Source: Nostocales cyanobacterium HT-58-2 (GTDB lineage Bacteria; Cyanobacteriota; Cyanobacteriia; Cyanobacteriales; Nostocaceae). From it: DNA of 64,000 nt. Shown in pieces: positions 59,142 through 64,000 of the stretch. Numbering within the stretch: the first letter of the stretch is position 1; each line of letters opens with the position of its first letter. The stretch spans positions 7,319,501-7,383,500 of the forward strand of contig CP019636.1 of the NCBI GenBank assembly GCA_002163975.1. The letters are read 5' to 3'. The translations under genes were made by a program, and so were the position numbers. The notes below the pieces were generated by a model, which made no database searches, was not told the origin of the DNA, and worked only from the letters and a program-made list of their open reading frames with translations.

Positions 59142-59540
59142 ATGAAGCGCTATTGGTCACGTCTGCTTGCCCTGGTTTTGGTCGTAGTTATTGGTTTGAT
59201 GGGTTGTGACAGCAGCCCTGGTGCTTTAACAGGGGATTATCGCCAAGATACCTTAGCCGTAGTTAATACTTTGAAAACTGCTTTAGAGTTACCAGACGAT
59301 GCCCCAAATAAAGCAGCAGCTCAAGCAGAAGCGCGTAAGAAAATCAATGACTTTGCAGCTCGCTACCAGCGGAATACCTCTATTTCTGGTCTAGCTTCCT
59401 TCACAACCATGCGAACCGCCCTGAACTCCCTCGCTGGGCACTATAGTTCTTACCCCAATCGTCCTGTACCCAAAAAACTTAAAGACCGTTTGGAGCAGGA
59501 GTTTGCGCAGGTAGAAGCGGCTCTAAGGCGTGGTGCTTAA
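59142..59540 (+). CDS. psb27: Photosystem II assembly lipoprotein Psb27
   Basis: 132 residues from ATG 59142 (MKRYWSRLLALVLVV); an ATG two codons upstream is also in frame. Signal peptide with lipobox GLMGC gives a lipid-anchored lumenal protein. The helical core GDYRQDTLAVVNTLKTALEL, ARKKINDFAARYQRN and MRTALNSLAGHYSSYPNRPV (in part) is Psb27, which binds CP43 in photosystem II intermediates before the manganese cluster is built. Monocistronic, in its usual single-gene setting. Confidence 0.95.
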   Translation: MKRYWSRLLALVLVVVIGLMGCDSSPGALTGDYRQDTLAVVNTLKTALELPDDAPNKAAAQAEARKKINDFAARYQRNTSISGLASFTTMRTALNSLAGHYSSYPNRPVPKKLKDRLEQEFAQVEAALRRGA

Positions 59541-59977
59541 CCATCAGATATGCCGAGTCAATAGTCTATAGTTTTTTCACCATTGACTATTGACTATTTT
59601 ACTATTGACAATTCTGGCAATTTATGGGGTCGCAATCTTTAAAAAAATTTGTTTGAATTTTTGAATTTTTAATTGCGCGGATGGTAACTTTGGTGTCATC
59701 AATGTTGACGAATACCACGAAATTCTTTTTTGCAACAAAGTAAAGAACCCAGGTATTACGACATTGTATGAGAATGACCTGTAACTAAAACTGAATAACA
59801 CAATTTGGCAACAGAAATGGGGGTTTGGGAGTCTATATGGTGTAGGCTTCACAATCCCTATTTTTCCTTTATGGAATTTGATACACATCATCCTAAGTAA
59901 TCTGAGTTAGGGTTGATGGTTGTTTTGTCTTTCTACTCCTAGCTATGTCTAACTGTCCTTTGAAGGTTGTAAGACCA
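59541..59977. other. Gap between psb27 and the GHL10-like gene
   Basis: About 400 bp with GACTATTGAC tandem repeats near 59555-59610 and poly-A/T stretches. The minus-strand frame at 59622-59891 has no recognisable features and is not counted as a gene. An in-frame ATG at 59945 is an alternative start for the next gene. Confidence 0.4.
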
Positions 59978-61447
59978 ATGTTTTTTTGGCGTCGCCTGTT
60001 TGCTACTGCCATTTTTAGCAGTAGTTTGCTGATTCCCTTTTTAAATCATCAGCCAGTGGGGGCGCAACTAACCGAGTATTGCCAGTTATCAGCAGCAGTA
60101 GCGCAAGAAAAAGAAAATTTACGTTTATCAGCACTCAGAGGCGATCAACAGGCACAAAGCCGTTATCAGCAGCTATTGCAACAACATACACAATCACTGC
60201 AGGAATGTCGCAATCGTAATTGGCCTCAACTGCAAGCAATCTGGTTACGCTTGTATCCCTGTGATGTTCAGCCGGGAGCAGTTGACCAAATCATGGATCG
60301 GATTGTTAACCGAGGCTATAACGAAGTTTATCTAGAAGTTTTTTACGACGGGCAAGTCCTATTGCCAGCAGGTACTAACCCTACAGTTTGGCCTTCTGTG
60401 ATTCGCACACCAGGAAATGAAAAGATTGACTTACTTGCCACAGCGATTCAAAAAGGGCGGGAACGTGGTCTGAAGGTCTATGCTTGGATGTTTGCAACAA
60501 ATTTTGGCTATACATACGCCCAGCGTCCAGATAGAGAAGGGGCGATCGCCCGCAACGGTAAGGGTCAAACAAGCTTGTATGTTGTCGATAACAGTTCTCA
60601 GGTATTTATCGACCCCTACAACTTACAAGCTAAACGAGATTACTACCAAATGTTACAAGAAGTCCTGCGCCGTCGCCCAGATGGAGTCCTCTTTGATTAT
60701 GTACGCTATCCGCGACAGGCAGGCACTGATTCCATTGCCACGAAAGTCACAGATCTTTGGCTGTATAGTGAAGCGACCCAACAGGCTTTATTCCGACGAG
60801 CACTCAATTATAAAGGATTGGAATTAATTCGACGCTTTTTAAGTAAGGGATATGTCACAGCAAAAGATGTCGGAGAGGTCGATAAACTCTATCCTCAAGA
60901 AGGAGAACCTTTGTGGCAGGGTCGCAATTCACCCACAGAGCAAAAGTCCATCCTTCCGCCAACCCAAAGGCAACCGCAACTACAATTTGAGCTATGGCAG
61001 TTAGCGGTTGCCCACGCAATGCAAGGCATTATCGATTTTTTAGCCCTAGCTGCTTACCCAGCACAGCAACAAGGCATTTCAGCAGGAGCAGTATTTTTTC
61101 CTGATGGTAACCAAATGGTTGGTCAGGGGTATGATTCCCGCTTACAACCTTGGGATAAATTCCCAAACACACTACAATGGCATCCCATGTCTTATGCCAA
61201 TTGTGCGAGTGCTGATTGTATTGCGGCGCAAGTGCAGCGGGTTTTGAATGTGGCAAAACCAGGGACCCAAGTGATTCCAGCTTTAGCGGGTAAGTGGGGA
61301 GAATCAGTCAGCAATCGTCCTCCATTGGAAGTGCAAATGCAGGCGTTGCGACAACTTTCACCCCAACTCCGAGGAGTTAGTCATTTTGCTTATTCTTGGC
61401 AAGATCCACAGGATGACAACCAACGTAAGTTCTGTCGCGTTCAATAA
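59978..61447 (+). CDS. Secreted glycoside hydrolase-like protein (family 10 GHL)
   Basis: 489 residues from ATG 59978 (MFFWRRLFATAIF), alternative ATG 59945. Signal peptide to about residue 30 (VGAQ), a short helical spacer with glutamines, then a TIM-barrel like domain: AIWLRLYPCD, NEVYLEVFYDGQVL, GLKVYAWMFATNFGYTY, FIDPYNLQAKRDYY, DGVLFDYVRYPR and LQWHPMSYANC. These are the blocks of the GHL10/DUF187-like glycosylhydrolases; DYVRYP carries the likely catalytic Asp. Substrate unknown, perhaps cell-wall or extracellular glycan. Terminator downstream. Confidence 0.8.
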   Translation: MFFWRRLFATAIFSSSLLIPFLNHQPVGAQLTEYCQLSAAVAQEKENLRLSALRGDQQAQSRYQQLLQQHTQSLQECRNRNWPQLQAIWLRLYPCDVQPGAVDQIMDRIVNRGYNEVYLEVFYDGQVLLPAGTNPTVWPSVIRTPGNEKIDLLATAIQKGRERGLKVYAWMFATNFGYTYAQRPDREGAIARNGKGQTSLYVVDNSSQVFIDPYNLQAKRDYYQMLQEVLRRRPDGVLFDYVRYPRQAGTDSIATKVTDLWLYSEATQQALFRRALNYKGLELIRRFLSKGYVTAKDVGEVDKLYPQEGEPLWQGRNSPTEQKSILPPTQRQPQLQFELWQLAVAHAMQGIIDFLALAAYPAQQQGISAGAVFFPDGNQMVGQGYDSRLQPWDKFPNTLQWHPMSYANCASADCIAAQVQRVLNVAKPGTQVIPALAGKWGESVSNRPPLEVQMQALRQLSPQLRGVSHFAYSWQDPQDDNQRKFCRVQ

Positions 61448-61467
61448 TAGCTCGCATTAAACTAAAA

Positions 61468-61500
61468 AAACCTAACCCCTATCTTATGCGGGTTAGGTTT
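61468..61500. terminator. Terminator of the GHL10-like gene
   Basis: AAACCTAACCC (61468-61478) pairs perfectly with GGGTTAGGTTT (61490-61500); an A-run precedes the stem and AGAG follows, so it looks stronger in the minus direction, but it stands 20 bp beyond the plus-strand stop. Confidence 0.6.
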
Positions 61501-61606
61501 AGAGTGCTTGATGTTAATGCCGTGTTAATCTTAAAAATTTTAGTGAGTCAATTTCATGGGACTAAAGTCATGATTTTGGGTGACAAAGGTACTAATACAA
61601 ATTATT

Positions 61607-61636
61607 TATGGAGGTGATTAGTTAATCACCTCCATA
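61607..61636 (-). terminator. Long palindrome after ndhD
   Basis: TATGGAGGTGATTA (61607-61620) and TAATCACCTCCATA (61623-61636) are perfect 14-bp arms separated by only two bases, 50 bp beyond the ndhD stop. As RNA it forms a stem with a small loop, followed on the minus strand by AATAATTTG. Acts as terminator or is a palindromic repeat. Confidence 0.6.
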
Positions 61637-61684
61637 TTATCTCCCTACGATTATGAAATAGCACCAACCCTCTTAGAACAGATA

Positions 61685-63298
61685 TTACTCAGCAATGTTA
61701 ACCAACCCTTGAACTTGTGAACTAGCCAATGTTGGTGTTGTAAATATACGGGAATATAAACTTGATGGTTCCTGCTCGGCGACAACTGGTAGAACTTGGC
61801 GAGCATGAGTTGCGACTTGCACAGTCTTCACATCGTATGTTTGTGTCGCCAATTTAGGATAGAAACCGATACCGATGATAGGAAGGACTAAACAAGCTGT
61901 GATGAACAGTTCGCGGGGTTTGACATCCGGTACTACTGTATCCAGAACTAACTCTTTATTTTGCTTGCCGTAGAACACTTCGCGCAGCATTGATAGTAAG
62001 TAAATCGGAGTCAGAATCACACCGACAGCTGAGAGCAGGACAACGACAATTTTGAAGCTCGAACTGTAGACATCGCTTGTCGCAATACCAAGGAAGACCA
62101 TCAACTCACCGACAAAGCCACTCATCCCTGGTAATGCTAGAGAAGCCATTGCACCCGCTGTGAACAGAGCAAAGGTTTTAGGCATCACTTTCGCTATGCC
62201 ACCCATTTTGTCCATCATCAAGGTGTGAGTGCGCTCGTAAGTGACTCCAGCGAGGAAGAACAAGCTAGCAGCAATCAAACCGTGGGAAACCATCTGCAGC
62301 ATGGCACCGCTGATACCCAGATCTGTGTAGGAGGCAATACCAATCAGCACAAACCCCATGTGAGCGACAGAAGAGTACGCTAGGCGACGCTTGAGATTGG
62401 TTTGAGCAAAGGCACAGCAAGCACCGTAGACAATATTGACCACACCCAAAATTGCCAGCACTGGGGCAAAGTAAACATGAGCGTTGGGCAACATCTCCAT
62501 GTTGATGCGGATGAGCGCATAACCACCCATCTTCAACAACACACCAGCCAAAATCATTGAACCAGGTGCTGAAGCTTCACCGTGAGCATCAGGTAACCAA
62601 GTATGTAGAGGGAAAATCGGCAGCTTGACACCAAAGGCAATTAAGAAGCATGTGTAAACTAACAGTTCAAAGGCTTTGGGATATTCCTTCATGCCCAGAC
62701 TTGCCATGTCAAAGGTGACAGTGTCTCCAGAGAACGCCATTGCAAAGCCTGCGACCAAAATAAATATTGATGCAGCAGCAGTGTAGAGAATAAATTTAGT
62801 AGCTGCGTAGCGACGCTTTTCTCCTCCCCAAATGGAAATGAGCAAGTACACCGGTACCAACTCGATTTCCCACATTAGGAAGAACAACAGCAAATCCTGG
62901 GCAACAAACACGCCAATTTGGGCGCTGTACATCGCCAGCATCAAACCATAAAACAAACGCGGCTTTTTGGTTACTTTCCAAGCCGCGAAGACTGCCAGTG
63001 TATTAATCAAGCCTGTTAGCAGGATTAAGGGCATCGATAAACCATCAACTGCTACAGACCAATTCAAACCCAACTGCGGAACCCAAGAATATTTTTCTAC
63101 CAGTTGGAAGGCGGAACTTTGAAAGTCGTAGTTTTGCCAGAAGGTGTAAATCATCAAAGCAAAGTCCGCGATCGCAACTCCCAGACCATACCACCGGACA
63201 GTTTTGCCTTCCTTATCTGGGACTAAGGGAATGGCTAGAGCAGCCACTATCGGCAAGAGAATTATCGTCGTTAACCAAGGAAACTCAATCGTATTCAT
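61685..63298 (-). CDS. ndhD: NAD(P)H-quinone oxidoreductase chain 4 (NdhD)
   Basis: 537 residues from ATG 63298 (MNTIEFPWLTT), with an ATG three codons upstream. Fourteen membrane helices of the antiporter-like NuoM/NdhD family. MWEIELVPVYLLISIWGG holds the key glutamate of the proton path, with FGVKLPIFPLHTWLPDAHGEAS and AYSSVAHMGFVLIGIASYT as conserved blocks. NdhD variants decide between respiratory/cyclic (NdhD1/2) and CO2-uptake (NdhD3/4) forms of NDH-1; this sequence lies beside thrB and not beside ndhF3/cupA, so it is probably a D1/D2 type. Preceded by a thrB terminator, so separately transcribed. Confidence 0.93.
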   Translation of the reverse strand: MNTIEFPWLTTIILLPIVAALAIPLVPDKEGKTVRWYGLGVAIADFALMIYTFWQNYDFQSSAFQLVEKYSWVPQLGLNWSVAVDGLSMPLILLTGLINTLAVFAAWKVTKKPRLFYGLMLAMYSAQIGVFVAQDLLLFFLMWEIELVPVYLLISIWGGEKRRYAATKFILYTAAASIFILVAGFAMAFSGDTVTFDMASLGMKEYPKAFELLVYTCFLIAFGVKLPIFPLHTWLPDAHGEASAPGSMILAGVLLKMGGYALIRINMEMLPNAHVYFAPVLAILGVVNIVYGACCAFAQTNLKRRLAYSSVAHMGFVLIGIASYTDLGISGAMLQMVSHGLIAASLFFLAGVTYERTHTLMMDKMGGIAKVMPKTFALFTAGAMASLALPGMSGFVGELMVFLGIATSDVYSSSFKIVVVLLSAVGVILTPIYLLSMLREVFYGKQNKELVLDTVVPDVKPRELFITACLVLPIIGIGFYPKLATQTYDVKTVQVATHARQVLPVVAEQEPSSLYSRIFTTPTLASSQVQGLVNIAE

Positions 63299-63464
63299 CA
63301 CTGACAATCAGTTTATATTTTTATTTTTAATTACATTATATTAAGGAATTCATAGTTCTGTGAACGTTATTTCTCTAAGAAAACCAAATCTTTAACATTT
63401 ATAGGAATAAATACTTAACGCTTACTACCGAAATCCATTCTAATTGTAAAGTTTTCCAACGTCA

Positions 63465-63492
63465 ACAAAAAACGGTGACTCCCGCCACCGTT
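63465..63492 (-). terminator. Terminator of thrB
   Basis: Read on the minus strand AACGGTG (63492-63486) and CACCGTT (63477-63471) form a perfect 7-bp stem with an 8-base loop followed by TTTTTGTTG. It is about 120 bp beyond the thrB stop and 170 bp before the ndhD start. Confidence 0.78.
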
Positions 63493-63610
63493 ACAAATAG
63501 TAATATTAAATCTTTCTAAAGAGAGATGTTTGGTCAGTAACTTCTTACTACTTAAACAGGAAGTTATATTAAGTTACACAAAATTTGAAAGGCAATACGG
63601 TTTACAAATG

Positions 63611-64000
63611 TTAAAGCGTTCCTAACGTAGAAGATGTCGCTCCTTGGGTATCAACACAAAGCGATTGCACCTCTGCCTGTATTCCCTCTTCCTGCCAAGC
63701 CGCTGTCATCGATGCCGCTACACTTTGAGAGTGAGCCTTATCAGTCAAAGCCAATAGCGTTGGTCCGGCACCACTAATGACCATACCATAAGCGCCAGCA
63801 GCAACAGCCGCCGAATGTACCGCATCATAACCTCGAATCAATCCTTTGCGATAAGGCTGATGTAATCTATCTTGCAAAGCAGCCTTTAACCAATCACTCC
63901 TGCCAGTTTCCAAACCGCGCAACAATAACCCCAGATGTGCCGCATTAAATATGGCATCTGCACGGCTCACTTCAGTTGGCAGAACTCCTCGCGCCTCCTT
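63611..64000 (-). CDS. thrB: Homoserine kinase, C-terminal part (partial)
   Basis: The frame is open to the window edge (KEARGVLPTEVSRADAIFNA), so the 5-prime part is missing; about 129 residues are seen. VSRADAIFNAAHLGLLLRGL and VISGAGPTLLAL are GHMP kinase motifs (the latter is the third, ATP-binding glycine motif) as in ThrB, which phosphorylates homoserine on the way to threonine. thrB next to ndhD on the same strand is a conserved arrangement in cyanobacteria. A GTG inside the frame (63970) is not the start. Confidence 0.88.
   Translation of the reverse strand, partial: KEARGVLPTEVSRADAIFNAAHLGLLLRGLETGRSDWLKAALQDRLHQPYRKGLIRGYDAVHSAAVAAGAYGMVISGAGPTLLALTDKAHSQSVAASMTAAWQEEGIQAEVQSLCVDTQGATSSTLGTL

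Noticed and set aside
59622..59891. 89-codon minus-strand ORF between psb27 and the GHL10-like gene
   Set aside because: Composition is that of random AT-rich translation (many F, S, K, P), no start signal, no motif.

Overview
The window is chromosomal DNA of a cyanobacterium, most likely a filamentous, hormogonium-forming member of the Nostocales. Supporting signs are the many GCGATCGC (HIP1) octamers, Psb27, the NDH-1 cluster ndhA-I-G-E plus ndhD, families largely confined to cyanobacteria (DUF4079, DUF2499, DUF3593, DUF3318, SLH-domain porin), CofH, and a five-gene chemotaxis-like operon in the order of the hormogonium motility locus hmpABCDE. Intergenic DNA is rich in short tandem heptamers and palindromes, as expected for this group.

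Layout. 1-2307: ribosomal/translation block rplM-rpsI-rpmE-prfA. 2435-6452: potB-type permease, a CHASE3/PAS histidine kinase and a DUF4079 membrane protein. 7460-13436: a cellulose synthase-like GT2 with a PilZ domain and two paralogous GT-C membrane glycosyltransferases, which looks like an exopolysaccharide/surface glycan region. 13778-20084: RidA-like protein, NAD kinase, ndhE-G-I-A and citrate synthase. 20200-25967: SixA, DHH phosphoesterase, HNH protein, alanine racemase, tRNA-Leu(UAG) and a methyltransferase. 26785-34957: the hmp-type taxis operon (PatA-like regulator, CheY, CheW, MCP with a cyanobacteriochrome-like GAF, hybrid CheA). 34958-40715: a gap packed with nested palindromic elements, rubrerythrin, a luciferase-domain protein, an AAA ATPase, CsaB, the DUF2499/DUF3593 pair and HisA. 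41452-44134: an M48-like protein lacking zinc ligands, a frameshifted small gene and an intact IS4-family element with a perfect 9-bp target duplication. 44613-49861: phosphate block sphR-sphS-phoU-phoX. 50385-53924: Crp-type regulator, porin, small zinc-ribbon protein and DUF3318 protein. 54141-57835: a third GT-C glycosyltransferase, a beheaded gtrA-like gene and an IS200/IS605-type element carrying a ribbon-helix-helix gene and a broken tnpB. 57880-64000: CofH, Psb27, a GHL10-like lipoprotein/secreted hydrolase, NdhD and the C-terminal part of homoserine kinase.

Most unusual material: (i) the tnpB pseudogene carries a 111-bp in-frame insertion that is a stem-loop element; a second copy with the same loop but compensatory stem changes lies in the tnpB leader, nested inside a longer hairpin; (ii) the ribbon-helix-helix gene of the same element has a perfect palindrome three bases before its start codon; (iii) two intergenic promoter-plus-terminator units look like small RNA genes (40941-41092 and 22309-22485); (iv) the M48 homologue has lost two zinc ligands but is otherwise intact; (v) the MCP GAF domain keeps the cyanobacteriochrome cysteine in a Cys-Tyr rather than Cys-His setting; (vi) a roughly 100-bp palindromic element occurs twice, once overlapping a stop codon. 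No CRISPR array, rRNA operon, prophage or complete defence system was seen. All assignments come from reading the sequence; no database search was run.
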